Of a DNA stretch of 64,000 nt, positions 52,538 through 63,999 are shown piece after piece. The DNA is taken from positions 159,489 to 223,488 of the forward strand of contig NW_005194814.1 in assembly GCF_000372725.1 (NCBI RefSeq). The letters are read 5' to 3'. The stretch's first letter is position 1. Each line of letters starts with the position of its first letter. The notes beneath the pieces were generated by a model, which had not been told where the DNA came from, made no database searches, and saw nothing but the letters and a program-made list of their open reading frames with translations. Made by a program: the position numbers and the translations under genes. This stretch comes from Emiliania huxleyi CCMP1516. Taxonomy: Eukaryota > Haptophyta > Isochrysidales > Noelaerhabdaceae.

Positions 52538-55500
52538 TCAGCACCTCGCCTCGTGGTCGTAGGGCAGGTCCGCCTGCTGCAGGTGCTCCCAGGCGTACGC
52601 AAACCCGCTCGGCGTCTTGAGGTTGTGCACGAGCAGCGACCTGCGCGGGACGCAAGGCGGCGGACGTGTCCTGGACGCGTCCGGCTGGGGGGGGGGGGGG
52701 CACGAGCAGCCACCGGTTGGCGGCGGGCCGGTAGGTGCCGCCGCCGCGCTGCTTGCGCGCGCCCTCGGTGTTGTGGCATGCGAGGTCGTCGCGCCCCTCC
52801 GTGCGGCAAACCTTTGCGGTGGGGCAGGCGGGAGGTGACCCGAGATCGGGCGAGATCGGGCGAGATCGGGCCGAGATCCGCTTGCGGCGCGCCTTTGCTG
52901 TCGAGCATGCGATGTCGTGGACGAGCGGGCCTGTGGGACAGCTCTCTGCTGACGGCGTGGCTCTCTCTGGAGCGGTGCAGTTGGACGAGAGGGGGCCGAT
53001 GTCGACGTAGAGCACCTGCGGAGAGGCGACCGAGAGGGGGGGGGGGGGAGGGGTGCGAGGGTGGTGGAGGCACGCAGCAGCGAGGGAGACAGAGGCGCGC
53101 GAAACAGACAGCGGCGCGAGACCATGGGGAGGGGGGAGGGGAGAGAGAAAGACGAGGGCAGCCGCGAGGGGGGGAGAGCATCCACCCGCTCGGGCGCGTA
53201 GCTCAGCCAGTACCCCGTCGTCGTGTCCTCAAACTTTTGCCACTGCAGCGCCTCGCGGTCGGGCCCCGCCGCCTCGGCCACCTGCGGAAGGGGTCGGCGG
53301 TGGCGTGGGGCGGCGGGCTCGAGCAGGGCGAGGGAGCCGAGGGGCGAGGGAGCCGAGGGGCGAGGGAGCCGAGGGGCAAGGGAGCCGAGGGGCAAGGGAG
53401 CCGAGGGGCAAGGGAGCCGAGGGGCAAGGGAGCCGAGGGGCGAGGGAGCCGAGGGGCAAGGGAGCCGAGGGGCAAGGGAGCCGAGGGGCGAGGGAGCCGA
53501 GGGGCGAGGGAGCCGAGGGGCGAGGGAGCCGAGGGGCGAGGGAGCCGAGGGGCCGTGCGCCGTGCGCCGGAGCTCGCGTGGTGAGAGGGCTGAGGGCCGA
53601 AAGGGGGGTGAGATTGGGGGGGGCGGCGCGCCCAGCGCTGCACGGCGGCGTCGGTTGCGGCCCAGTGCAGCAGCTTTGCCGAGAAGATGTAGCCCGCGCC
53701 GGTCCCGTACGGGAAGGGGGGGACCGCGCCTCGCCTGAGAGGAGGCGGGTCGGTCAGGGAGGGAGGACTAAGGAGGAAGGAGGGGGCCGCCCCTCGCTCG
53801 CAGGAAGGCTCCGAGCAGGCCCGTGGGACAGGGTCCCCCTCCCCCCCCCCTCCCCCCCCCGGGAATAGTCCTCCGTACTCGGGGGGGCGTGGGATGGCGA
53901 CCCTCGCACGCGGCTGCACCTCGGCTGCACCTCGGCTGCACCTCGGCTACCCCTCGGCTACCCCTCGCACCGGTCGCACGCAGGGAGATAGCCCGGCTCG
54001 CCCGGCGAGCCCCACGTCGCGCCTAGCCTCGGCCGATCTCGGGTCATCTCGGACCATCTCGGACAATCTCGGAACAATCTCGGCTTCAGCTCGGCGAGTC
54101 GCGCCGTAGTTGTTAAGCGCGGCGCCCAAGTTCCAGCCGAAGCCGCACCGGTCCGCGCGCACGCCGACGTCAGCGGCGCGCGGCACCTGCCCCAGGGACG
54201 GGTCAACGGAAGGGTCTCGAGTTGCGGGGCAGGGGCCCTCGCGCGTCGGCCGGGCGGCACCGTCGACGCCCAGTTGATTGCGCCGAGGAAGGCCCAGGGG
54301 CGCGAGGCACGCGCCTGCCGGCAGGCGGGGGGGGCGCGACTCTTCCGTGACTCTTCCGCGACTCTTCCGCGACTCTTCCGCGACTCTTCCGCGACTCTTC
54401 CGCGACTCTTCCGCGACTCCGGGAAAGGCAGAGGGCGAGTGTGGGCCCGGAGGCAGAGGGCGCGTGCACCGCCGCCCCCCCGGCCGCAGGCACCGCGCCG
54501 CCGCCCGCGCAGCGCACGCGGTGGAGGAGCGGGAGGAGGACGCGCAGGTTGGGCGCAGTGTCATCGTCGACCTGGCGGGGACAGAAGAGAGTGCAGTGTA
54601 GCCAGTCTGGTCTGATAACAGGTCGGGGTGTCAACGTCCACCTGGCGGAGGGAAGTGTGCGGAGGTGTGCGGAGGGAAGTGTGCGGAGGGAAGTGTGCGG
54701 AGGTGTGCGGAGACAAAGGCGTCTCTCTCTACCCCCTCCCTCCCTCTCTGTCCCTCCCCCTCCGACCTTGCCGACGTACTTGACGCCAGGCCAGTGCTTG
54801 GCCGCGTGCTGGAAGAAGGCGTACTGCTTGAAGGTCGGCATCCCCCGCCCCTTCTTGCACCGGCCCTGCTTGCACGAGTACCGAGTCGGCTGCCGCAGCA
54901 GCGCCCCCGTCTCCGGTGCATCGACAAAGAGGAGGTCTTGCCTGTGGGAGTAGAGGGGCAGGCTGGCCCGAGGTGCTGCACGGGGAGGGCCTCCGCCTGC
55001 CGCGTCGGGCAGGAGGCGCTCGCCGTTCCCTCGCCTCGGCCTGAAGCGCCTCCATGGCGCTGCCTGCGACGGCGCGGCAGGGAGCAGCGAGAGTACCGAC
55101 CAGGCAGGCAGGAGAGGTGCGGAGTGGCGAGCAGTACCCCTCCTTCGGAGAGGAGCGTGGCGGGGTGCGATCCGTCGCCGCGCGGTGCGTCCTTGTGCTA
55201 CGGGCTTGTGGCTCTGCGCTGGCTGCCGTTGGTTTGCGCCGAGAGGACAAAGCAAGCCAGCGCCTCGTACCCAAGCATCGGCTCCTTCATCCACGAGCGG
55301 CGGATTGCGTCGCGCCGCTGCGCTCCGACGGCGGTGGGCGAGGACGGCACCCCCAGCAGCAGCAGCACGCGCGACTGCTCGAACACCGACGGTGGAGCGA
55401 CGCACGAGGCGGGCTTTGCGTTGGCCGCCGCCTCGCGGCGAGCAAAGAGCCCCTCGCTGCCGCAGTCGGGCAGGGCGGCAGACCCGCGCACAGGCTCCAC

Positions 55501-55674
55501 CGATCGGTTCGCGAGCGAGTAGTCAAACTGTACCACCGGGTACTTGTCCTGCAGCTCCCGCAGCAGGCACCGCTTGTACCGGCGGCTCGGGCACGACGCC
55601 TCGAGCCGGGCCGGGTCAGCGTTGACACCGATCGGCGGGCGGACGCCGGTATCGAGGCTCATGCCGCGCGGCAT
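52538..55674 (-). CDS. GT31-type glycosyltransferase (galactosyltransferase-like)
   Basis: A multi-exon minus-strand gene. Secure exons: 55674-55238, 54941-54767 and from 54571, joined by a GC-AG and a GT-AG intron. Motifs: VLLLLGVPSSP...QRRDAIRRSW (GT31 N-terminal signature), QYAFFQHAAKHWPGVKYVGK then VDDDTAPNLRVLLPLL (the DxD metal site). Further exons read VGVRADRCGFGWNLGAALNN, GAGYIFSAKLLHWAA, DREALQWQKFEDTTTGYWLS and, at the end, SGFAYAWEHLQQADLPYDHE. Such enzymes add Gal or GlcNAc in beta linkage to glycans in the Golgi. An N-terminal anchor is not seen in exon 1 (MPRGMSLDTG), so an upstream exon with a membrane helix may be missing. Several introns are filled by satellites. Exon borders in the middle are unresolved. 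Confidence 0.75.
53336..53556. repeat. 16-bp tandem repeat in a GT31 intron
   Basis: About 14 units of CGAGGGAGCCGAGGGG, with CAAGGG variants in the middle. Long frames on both strands through it are artefacts. Confidence 0.92.
54341..54420. repeat. 11-bp tandem repeat in a GT31 intron
   Basis: About seven units of CGCGACTCTTC. It may provide several pyrimidine-rich acceptor-like sites on the plus strand, but the gene runs on the minus strand. Confidence 0.9.
54650..54718. repeat. GTGTGCGGAGG short repeats in a GT31 intron
   Basis: Alternating GGAAGTGTGCGGAGG and TGTGCGGAGG units just upstream of the VDDDT exon boundary. Confidence 0.8.
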
Positions 55675-57517
55675 CACGTGGTGCGTACGCGGCTGCTGCG
55701 AGGAGGGGCTGTGGCCAACCAAAAGGACACTGTGCTGTGTGATGACAACACAGGCTCTCCGATCCCAAAGCACCCATGCACATGCGCGGGCAAGGCCAAG
55801 TGAGGAAGAAATCGCGGCCTGGCTCCGGTGGGCCACGAACGCTTCTCTCTTTCTAAAGAAGAAAACAGGAGACAAGACAAATGTCCGGAATGCGTCCAGC
55901 CTGCAGCAGGGCAAGGCGCGAGAGCGCAACGCGGTCGCGGTGGCGCACCGAGAGGGGCCGACGGCCATGTGTGTGTGTATGTAGGAAGGTGAAGAACAGC
56001 CAGGCTCGGACTGGACACCAACGCGGTATGGGTGGACGCTGGACAGATGATGACGGCACGCACGAGCGACACACAGACACAAACAGGCTCACAAGACACA
56101 CAGCCAGCTGGCTGCTCCCCACACACCCTGAGTAGACGTACACACAACTCAGGGCCACGTCCTCCCTGTCGCCCCCCCCAGCACTCCAAGGTGCCAAAGG
56201 AACAAACAAGGGCACCGCAACACAACAGACGACAGGAGGTAACATGCGAGGCTAGAGCAGGCTTGCTCCACCTGAGCTCCTGGCTGAGCGTTGAGTCCAG
56301 GCGAGTTGCGCTGGCCACGATCGCTACGCCGAGCCGAGCTGACGCGCCGAGGCGCCGGCCAGTCGCAGCCGTGAGGCATGCCACAGCAGCAGAGGCACCT
56401 GCCACCCATTGGGCGGGCAGACAGAAGGCCAGGGCAGCACTGGCAAGTGCAACGCGCCTCACATGTCGGAGAGCGACCGTGCCTCCTTCGCCACTTTTGA
56501 TGTAGAGTTTGTTGTAGAGATTTCACGTTGTAGAGCGCCTCTACATCGCTCTACAACGCACGCAGTTCGTCCCGCGGCGGATGTAGAGCTCTACAGCACT
56601 ACGCAGCGCTCTACAGCTCTACAGCTCTACAGCGCTCTACACTCTACATCCTCTACACCCTCCCTCAGGTGCGCGGCAGCAGCGCCGCCGGCAGCCCCAC
56701 GCCGCATCAGCGGCGCTCTGAGTGAGTCAGGCTGCGCTGCACAGCCTGCTGAGCACGCTCCCGACGAGCGGCGCGCCACGCGGGCCCGCTGCAGGCGACG
56801 CGGGCGGCGAGCCGATGCGCGCGTCGTAGGCGTAGGCAGCGCTGGCGAAGCGAGGCTGCCGGCGCCGGCCCCCGGAGGCGGTTGCAGCGAGAGAAGCGAG
56901 GCAAAAGACACTGTTGAGAGGGTGGGGAGCAGCCTGCCGTCGAGCGGCGCGCCGCGCAAGCCCGCTGCCGGCGACCCGATCGAGAGCTCGTAGACATGGT
57001 ACTATTCAGCGCGCCATCGCGCCCGAGGCGGCCCGCCCTCCCCACAGGCTAGCTGCCTACTGCTAGCCCTAACTCGCACTCATGGGAGATGTCAATTCAT
57101 TGTATGAGTATGCAAGCAGAGGCGCATGTGCAGATTCTAGAGCACGCCGTGGCGTATGACTTGGGAGGCGTGCGACCACAGCGCGCCCATCGTGTAAGGT
57201 CGACGGGGCGCGCGTGTCAGCGAGAGAGTTGCGGGTAGATAGTGATAGAGCCATGCCCGACTTTTCGAAGACGAGCCCCGCGCCACGGATGCCAGCCGTG
57301 CCTCCGCGGGAGCCGCCCCTCGAGCCGCGTCCCGTCGGCACTGTCCCTGAGTGCGTCCCGCCTTGGCGGCACACACTCTCGACCAGGACAGTCCGGCCTA
57401 CGGGAACGTGTCGCGCGCCGGCGACGATTGCGGCGTGGTGGTTTCGAGCGGCGAGGGTTTCTCTTTCACGACCTCGCGCGGATTTTTTGGCGCGGCCCGT
57501 GGACAGGGCTTTTGCAA
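55675..57517. other. Intergenic with CTCTAC repeats
   Basis: Between divergent GT31 (-) and the orphan gene (+). GTAGAG and CTCTACAG words cluster in both orientations at 56505-56665 and could fold. Around 56740-57000 the minus strand has two related protein-like phrases (SPAAGLRGAPLDG and ASPAAGPRGAPLVG), perhaps an eroded repeat gene; not called. Confidence 0.5.
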
Positions 57518-59266
57518 ATGTCGCTGATCGACTTGCTGGGCGGTTGGGAGGCAAACGTCACGCAGCTCGTGCTAGAGCGGCTGCCTGCTGCTTACCAGTT
57601 CGGCCTGCTCCGCCAGTTGCACTGTGCGTATCGGGACTTGCAGCCACCTCGGTGTTTCCGCGCTGTGCAGGCAGTGCTGACCAAGTGCATGGCGCAGCTC
57701 ACCAATGCTCCACGACTGATCAATCGTGCAGATGAGTTCGCCTTGCACCTTTTGGCGCATGCTAAGGCCGAAATGCTCCTGCATGACAGAGCGCCTCCTG
57801 GGCTGCAGTGGCTACTGGATGCACGCTACTGCGTGCGGGTCGGCCCATCCGGAGACGTGGTACGGCTCTACCTTCCCCGACGCCCGGGCGTGGCCATCGA
57901 AATCTGCAGCGACAGCGATCCCGGATACTCCACCGGCGAGCAGAACTTCTGCGGCTCAAAGCAGCAATTCGCTGCTCGCCTCACAGGCGAACGACACTGC
58001 GTCGCCTATCGTGAGCTCGAGCAGCGGCTGCAGCTGGGACGCACTTGGTGCTTGGCGTGGCAGGGGCACGACTGCTGCGGCGAGACCGGCGCCATCGAAC
58101 GCAAGGCCGTGTTCTGTCCCAACTTCTTCCAGGCGATGGGCGAGCTGCTGTCCGAGGAGGCGGACGCCCTGTACGGCGCATCCGACGGGGCGGACGCCAC
58201 TTGGCTCCTCCGCTCCCTCGGGATGAAGCTCGACTCGGATGCTTTTCAAGGCTGCTACGAGCCTGACTTCGGTGCGCTCTGCTATTCCGACCCATTCGTC
58301 TGTCGGGCCTTCGCCAGCGAGCCAGCCGAGAGCTGGGACGATGAAGGGCGGGAGGAGTCTCCACCCGAGGCGCAAATCGCTCCGAGGCAGTGGCCGAAGG
58401 AGGAGGAGGAGGAGGAGAATCTGCAGCGCGACGGGCGCTTGGAGAGCCGCTACTTGACCATACGTCAAAGGCCATGGGCGCCCAAGCAAGATGCGGTCGA
58501 GGGACTCGACGGTCTCGTGACTGTGCCAGACGCAGCGGAGACCATCGTGGATGGGCAGCTGGTGGAGCTGCTCGCATGCAGCGTGGAGCTCGCACGCCAC
58601 GAGCCGCCCCAGTGGGACCGATTCTGTCGACACTTCTGGCAACATTACCCGGCTGTCAGAACGCTCGCCGCTTACACCCGAGCGGAGCTGCGGCGCGCGC
58701 GCGCTCGCATCTTCGCAGCGCCGCTTCGCAACCAGATTTGCGCGTTCTACAGCCAGTTGCCTCAGCTGAAGACGTCGATGCAGGATCTGTCACGTCGTCT
58801 CAGACTTCTCGATGTGAACGGAGAATTGCCTCCTTCGGGGTACGAAATGACGCAGGTGAAGGTCTCGGTCCAGCACGCGGCAGGGACAGCCTATTTCCTT
58901 CTGATGATGGGCCGCGAGTACGATGAGGACAGCGATTTTGGGCGAAGCCGAAAATTTCAGACGGTGCTGTGGGTCGACTTTGGGGATGCCAAGATGAACT
59001 CTCACCACGAGCTGTACCGCCAGCGTTCGCACGTTGAGCGTGCACCCTATCTGCAACATGAGCTTGTACGGGGACCCGCGTATTGCAACCCTGCGAGTGA
59101 CGAGACACGTCTCAGGGCGCTGGCCGCGCTCGGCTTCCCATCAGGTGTGAGCCCGGGTGTGCTGCTCGACGCGTGCCGCGGGACCATGTGGCTGCCTTTT
59201 CTGAGCGTCCATACCCACCGCGCGAATCAGGACACGCCGCTTGAGTGGTGGGAGTGGGTGCGTTAG
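57518..59266 (+). CDS. Large intronless protein of unknown family
   Basis: 582 residues from ATG 57518 (MSLIDLLGGWEANVTQLVLE); the frame is open back to 57242 but that part is Arg/Pro-rich and atypical. The sequence is non-repetitive, with balanced composition and many Trp, Cys and His (HCAYRDLQPPRCFRAV, WCLAWQGHDCCGETGAIERK, FCRHFWQHYPAVRTLAAYTR), an EEEEEE stretch near residue 295, and the C-terminus TPLEWWEWVR. There is no signal peptide or membrane helix. I cannot assign a domain. No intron in a region of intron-dense genes; it could be lineage-specific, a retrocopy, or transferred. Confidence 0.72.
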   Translation: MSLIDLLGGWEANVTQLVLERLPAAYQFGLLRQLHCAYRDLQPPRCFRAVQAVLTKCMAQLTNAPRLINRADEFALHLLAHAKAEMLLHDRAPPGLQWLLDARYCVRVGPSGDVVRLYLPRRPGVAIEICSDSDPGYSTGEQNFCGSKQQFAARLTGERHCVAYRELEQRLQLGRTWCLAWQGHDCCGETGAIERKAVFCPNFFQAMGELLSEEADALYGASDGADATWLLRSLGMKLDSDAFQGCYEPDFGALCYSDPFVCRAFASEPAESWDDEGREESPPEAQIAPRQWPKEEEEEENLQRDGRLESRYLTIRQRPWAPKQDAVEGLDGLVTVPDAAETIVDGQLVELLACSVELARHEPPQWDRFCRHFWQHYPAVRTLAAYTRAELRRARARIFAAPLRNQICAFYSQLPQLKTSMQDLSRRLRLLDVNGELPPSGYEMTQVKVSVQHAAGTAYFLLMMGREYDEDSDFGRSRKFQTVLWVDFGDAKMNSHHELYRQRSHVERAPYLQHELVRGPAYCNPASDETRLRALAALGFPSGVSPGVLLDACRGTMWLPFLSVHTHRANQDTPLEWWEWVR

Positions 59267-59436
59267 CGAACTGCGTGCTGTATTCAAATACCTGGGGCAT
59301 GCCCTCCCCTGTCCGTGTACACCCCACTGTCTGTGCACTTAAGCACACCGGTCGATACGGTTCACGGTACACTGTAAGAGGATACAGCACGCCCCCATTT
59401 TATGAAAGTCGCTTGGTATTCTATCAACGCTGAGCC

Positions 59437-61425
59437 CATAGCGGGTGAGCAAGCCCTAAAACGGCGGGAGGGGTAGGGCTATATCGATAGAGCTAGAGGG
59501 CTCAACCACCCCTCCACCCCTCCACCCTCCACCCCTCCACCCTCCCGGAGCGAGAGGGGTCCGTCCTCGAGCCCTCCCACTTCCACCCCTCCGACCGGAG
59601 GGAGGCTCGCCAGCCCACAGGGCTGGAGGGGTCCCCGTCGGATCGGCGTCGGGAGGGCTCCACAGGGTCCCATAGGGCTAGCGCGCTGGGAGGGTGGAGC
59701 GGTCCACCGGGGAGAGGGGTCAGGAGGGCTGGGCGAGGCGGGAGGGGTGGTGGGGTCCAGGAGGGCTCGCCGCCCCCCCGAGCTCGGGTGATAGGCAAGA
59801 GGGCTCGGGCGCCGGGTGGGCTCGGAGGGACGGTCGGACAAAGGGAGGATCTTCGTGGCGGGAGGGCTCGAGAGGGGTCGGAAGGGCCTCCGGGAGGGGT
59901 CGCAAAAAAAGAATGGCGCGGACCTTCCGAGAGTGCCCGCCACGAGAGGGTTAGAGGGGTCGGAGGGGTTTAGAGGGCTGGAGGGCTGCAGGGCCTGCTG
60001 CCGCCCATGGACGCGGGTCAACCGGCGACGGCGCCCGTGATCGAGGGACCGGCGACGGCGAATGAGCTGGTCTTTGGCGCCGCAAGACCTTCACCCACGT
60101 TTCGCGACTGTGGGCCATCCAACAGTCTGCCGGCGCGGCGGGGCGCATTCGAATGCCCCCGGGCGCCGCCGGCAGACTGCCAGTGCTATCCGGGCGGGCC
60201 TGCTGCGGCAGGGCGCTGCAACGCCGCCGCCTCGCCGCCACAGCAGCGCCGCCCCCGCATGGCTGCCGCCAGCAATGTCACCGCCAGCCGCCGCCCCCAG
60301 CCGCCGCCGCCAGCTGCCGCCAGCACTGCAGCGACAGCTCTCTCTGCTGCCCAGGCGCCGCCGCGGCCACGAGTGTCACCGCCACGAGTGCCGCCGCCGT
60401 CAGCGTCCCCATGGCCGCTGCCGCCGCCAGGCGGGCGAGCGAGGAGCTCCATATGAGTGTGTGTGTCTGGAGGCTGTGGCGCTTCCGTTTTGCGTTAGCG
60501 GAGAAACCGCAGGTATTTCGAATACCAAACGCGCTTCGTGTTTGCCTTGAGGAGCGCAGCGACGAGTCCGTAAGGAGCGGCCCAGCTTGCTGGGTGCGGC
60601 GCCGCCGCGCGCCGTATCGAGAGACTCTGTCGGGTCAGGTTAAAATAGCGCCGCGCAGGCTCCCCGGGCCGTCCGCACACAGACCACGGAAACGCCTCAT
60701 GATGTGTATTGCACCACTTCCGTATGCCTACAGGGTATCTTTAACCGAGCCCTCCGAGCCCTCCACACCCCTCCACACCCCTCCGACCCCTCCGACCCCT
60801 CCGACCCCTCCGACCCCTCCGACCTCTCCGACCCCTCCGACCCCTCCGAGGGCCCTCCACACCCCTCCGCGAGCCCTCCGAGCCCTCCGAGCCCTCCGAC
60901 CCCTCCGACCCCTCCGACCCCTCCGAGCCCTCCGAGCCCCCCGAGCCCGGCTCGGTGGCTCGCCCCTCCGAGCCCTCCGGGCACTCCATCCCTCATGAGC
61001 CCTCCCGAGCCCTCCCGAGCCCTCCAGCGCCACCCTCGTGCCTCTCTGCCCTCCGAGCCCTCCGAGCCCTCCGAGCTCTCCACCCCTCCCGAGCCCCACC
61101 CCTCGCGCTAGGGACCCTCTTGCCGGAACACCCTCCGAGCCCTCCAAGCCCCCCGAGCCCTCCAGACCCCTCCATCCGCACAGCCCCTCCGGCCCCTCTA
61201 GCCCCCTCCGACCCCTCCAGCCCTCTCTAGCCCACTGGACCCCTCCTACGCCTCGCTTTTGGCCAGCCCTCCAAGCCCCCACCCCTCCTGGGCCCTGCCG
61301 CCTGACACCTCTATCGGTGGAGGGCTTTAGGTCACGGTCCACACTCCCGCCCTCCCGACCCCTCCACACCCCTACAGCGGCACCCCTACCCCTCCCGCCG
61401 TTTTAGGGCTTGCTCACCCGCACTC
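59437..61425. mobile_element. CATAGCGGG hAT-like family element, full length, 1989 bp
   Basis: GCTGAGCC flanks both ends (59429-59436 and 61426-61433), an 8-bp duplication. The left end CATAGCGGGTGAGCAAGCCC pairs with the right end GGGCTTGCTCACCCGCACTC. Compared with the 6130-7050 copy it has about 1 kb more internal sequence (about 60000-60730), including frames at 60007-60456 rich in Pro/Ala that lack transposase motifs. GGAGGG units on the left and CCCTCCGAG units on the right form a large foldback. Probably non-autonomous. Confidence 0.88.
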
Positions 61426-61860
61426 GCTGAGCCTACCTTCAACCGCGCGGAGCGCCGGATTTTTACTCGTCCTGCACGGCACACGTCACCCAGGTCCCCA
61501 TGCGCAGCCAGGCGGTCCTATCTATCTACCGTGATATAGTTATAGAGGAGTCTTATCAACAGAACTGCTGCAGTGCTGGACTACGATCTACGTGGCTAGT
61601 GGTCTGACGACGCTGGATAGCACACGTACACCGGTTGCCGAGGGCACTAGGCCATAACCGGGGAGCGAGCGGCGGGAGCCGGCTGCAGGGGCGCGGGGAA
61701 GGTAAGGGGCGGGGGAGAGAGGAACCGGTAGAGGAAGGGGGATGAGAGGACTGTCTGGCCCCTGACTCGGATATCCATACAACCTTGTGAAAGGGGTGAA
61801 ATTCTGAAAAAGGTGCAGCACCCTCCACCTCCACCCCAGGAATTGCGACTCGCCGCTTTC

Positions 61861-61920
61861 CTCCCGCTGTGATTCTGTGTGAGCTCTGTGTCTTGATTTG
61901 CCAACAATATACCTAAAACC
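61861..61920. repeat. Single arm of the GAGCTCTGTGTC foldback family
   Basis: Matches the right arm and inverted left arm of 33262-33373 (GTGTGAGCTCTGTGTCTTGA then TTTGCCAACAATATACCTAA). It lies 80 bp before the LRR gene start. Confidence 0.7.
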
Positions 61921-61998
61921 TCCCCCCGGGTTTTTTGGCTGTTTACGACCGCTCTCACAAAAAGAAATTCAAGCCTTCACATCCCGCCATGTAGAGCA

Positions 61999-63258
61999 AT
62001 GCACCGGCTCGGCAACCGGAGCCCTAGGCCCAGCCCGCGCAGCACGGCCTCGCCATCGAGCGGCGACGAGGACGCGAGGAGCGGCGCAGCCTCACTTCAA
62101 CGCGCTCTCGACGCGGCGCTCGGCGGCGAGCCGCTGTCGGAGGCCTTCTCTCTCTCGCTCGCTGGCAGTGCCTGGCTCCGCTCCGTCGGCCGCTCGCTTC
62201 GCGGCGCGCGCTCGCTCCTCCACCTCGACCTCTCTCGCTGCAGCCTCACGACCCTGCGCGGCCTGGACGGGTGCGCCTCTCTCGTCTCGCTCAACGTCTC
62301 CGACAATGCTGTCGCGACGCTCGAAGAGGCCTGCCGCCCGCCGCAGCCTCGCCTCCACCCGTCGCCGACGGAGGCCGCACGCGCACATCAGGTGGACCGC
62401 CTGGCGCCACTCGCGCAGCTCGAGGCGCTCGACCTGAGGCGCAACCCGATCGCGCGTGAGGGGACACAGTACCGGATCGGGGTGCTGCGAGCACTGCCCG
62501 AGGTCCTGATCATCGATGGGCGCCCCTCTTCGAGCCTCGAGCGGTGCCGCGCCCAGGCGCGCGGAGGCTGGTCGCACCGCCGTCCTCTCTTCCCAAAGCA
62601 CAGACCCTCGTGAGGTAGGCTTTCTCTGCCCGCGGCGCCGCCCGACCGTCGTCGCCGTGGTTGACCTCTCCGCAGCAGCCATCTCCGCAGCTGCGCTCTG
62701 CGCAGGTGGCCTCTCCACAGACGCCGTTGGCGGGCGGCAGCGGGAGGGAGCGGGAGCATCAGTCGCCGCCGCAGCAGCGGGAGCAGCAGTCGCCGCCTCC
62801 GCAGCAGCGCGCCACCGTCGCCGGAGGCACGGCCACGCACCACTACACGCAGACCGACGAAGCGGCGCTCGACGACGACAGCCCGCTCTGGCTCGGCGCC
62901 TCGAGCTCCAGAGGGCGGAGCCGCGGCGGCGAAGGAAGCCCGGACAGCGGCGCTCCCAGCGGGGGGAGCGATGGCCGCGGGTGCGGGTGCGGTGTCGGCG
63001 GGTGCGGCGTCGGGGGGTGCGAGGCGGCTCCCGCGGGCATGCCATCGCCGCCGCCGCGAGCCGCACGCGATGTCTGCGACGGCAGCGCAGCGCGGTCGAG
63101 GGCGGTGCGCTCCCTCGCGTTTGGTGCGTGGCGATGGGCAGCTCGGCCCCTTCCGCACACCGCCGTCGTCACACCTCGCGGGCGCGACTCCAAAGGCGAC
63201 AGGGCCGAGGCGGCGGATGGCGGCGACGGCGGCAGCGACGGCGGCAGCGGCGGCAGCG

Positions 63259-63296
<38 letters not shown>

Positions 63297-63725
63297 GGCG
63301 GCGCCAATCGGCCTGACGGCGGCTGGCGCTGCGGCTCCTCGCGCGACGCTGCCCTCGAGGCTGCGCTGGCGCTGTCTGCTGCGGAGAAGCGCGCGCTGGA
63401 GGCGGAGGTGAGCTGGCTGCGCGAGCAGAAGGCGGAGGACGGGCGCGCGCTCGAGCAGACGGCGGCGCTGCTGGCGATGCTGCAGGAGTCGCACCGCGCG
63501 CTCGTCGCGAGCAACCAGCGCCTGCTGCTGCAGATCGCCGAGGACAAGGCGAGGCACGAGGAGGAGCTGAAGATGCACGCGCGCAACTTTGCAGAGCTGC
63601 AGGAGCTGACCGAAAGCCTCGCCGCGCGGCCCGCCTCGACCGCGAAGGGTCGCAGGAGAGACCAGCGCATGGAGTCGGAGCAGGGGGGCAGGATGACGCC
63701 CGCGCACAGCGCCGACACCGGGTGA
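61999..63725 (+). CDS. Leucine-rich repeat and coiled-coil protein
   Basis: Three exons: 61999-62328, 62392-62556 and 62706-63725 (504 residues), both introns GC-AG. SDS22-type LRRs: LLHLDLSRCSLTTLRGLDGC, ASLVSLNVSDNAVATLEEVD, LAPLAQLEALDLRRNPIARE, closed by an LRR-cap-like ALPEVLIIDGRP. Then a long disordered Gln/Pro and Gly-rich region (including a ~15-Gly run from GGC repeats near 63260-63302), and a C-terminal coiled coil of about 90 residues (ALSAAEKRALEAEVSWLREQ to ARNFAELQELTESLAAR). This layout is common in ciliary and centrosomal proteins such as LRR-coiled-coil scaffolds. The role is inferred. AATAAA at about 63752 suits 3' processing. Confidence 0.78.
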
Positions 63726-63789
63726 CGGCGAGGTGGAGGTGTGTGAGCGTTGAATAAATTGAACACAAGGCAGAAAGAAAGCGGCGGCG

Positions 63790-63999
63790 TTAATTCTTTT
63801 CCGCAGAACTGGAACGAGTTCCCGCCCAGAGGAAGGAGAATGCACACAGTGTCGCTGCTGACTCCGCCGCCGCCACTTCGCGCGCTGCGCCGGCAGTACG
63901 CTCTCCTAGCCTCGCGCAAGTCGCCGGGCACCGCCCGGCCGAGGCTCTCTCGGGACGCCGCCGTCCAGCCTTCGCCGCAGCACGCCGTCGTTCAGCCAT
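63790..63999 (-). CDS. Possible 3' exon of a gene cut by the window edge
   Basis: A minus-strand frame ending SSSAEKN at 63790, rich in Ala/Arg. It converges on the LRR gene. No motif; it may be chance in GC-rich DNA. Confidence 0.25.
   Translation of the reverse strand: MAERRRAAAKAGRRRPERASAGRCPATCARLGERTAGAAREVAAAESAATLCAFSFLWAGTRSSSAEKN

Noticed and set aside
53336-53556. Array resembling a CRISPR
   Set aside because: Units are 16 bp with no unique spacers; it is an intronic minisatellite in a eukaryotic genome.
52055-53584. 509-residue plus-strand frame
   Set aside because: Runs antisense through GT31 exons and the 16-bp tandem array; Gly/Arg/Ala-rich with no domain.
56627-57045. Minus-strand frames with SPAAG-RGAPL phrases
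   Set aside because: Two similar phrases hint at a repeat protein, but no start, splice sites or domain could be supported.
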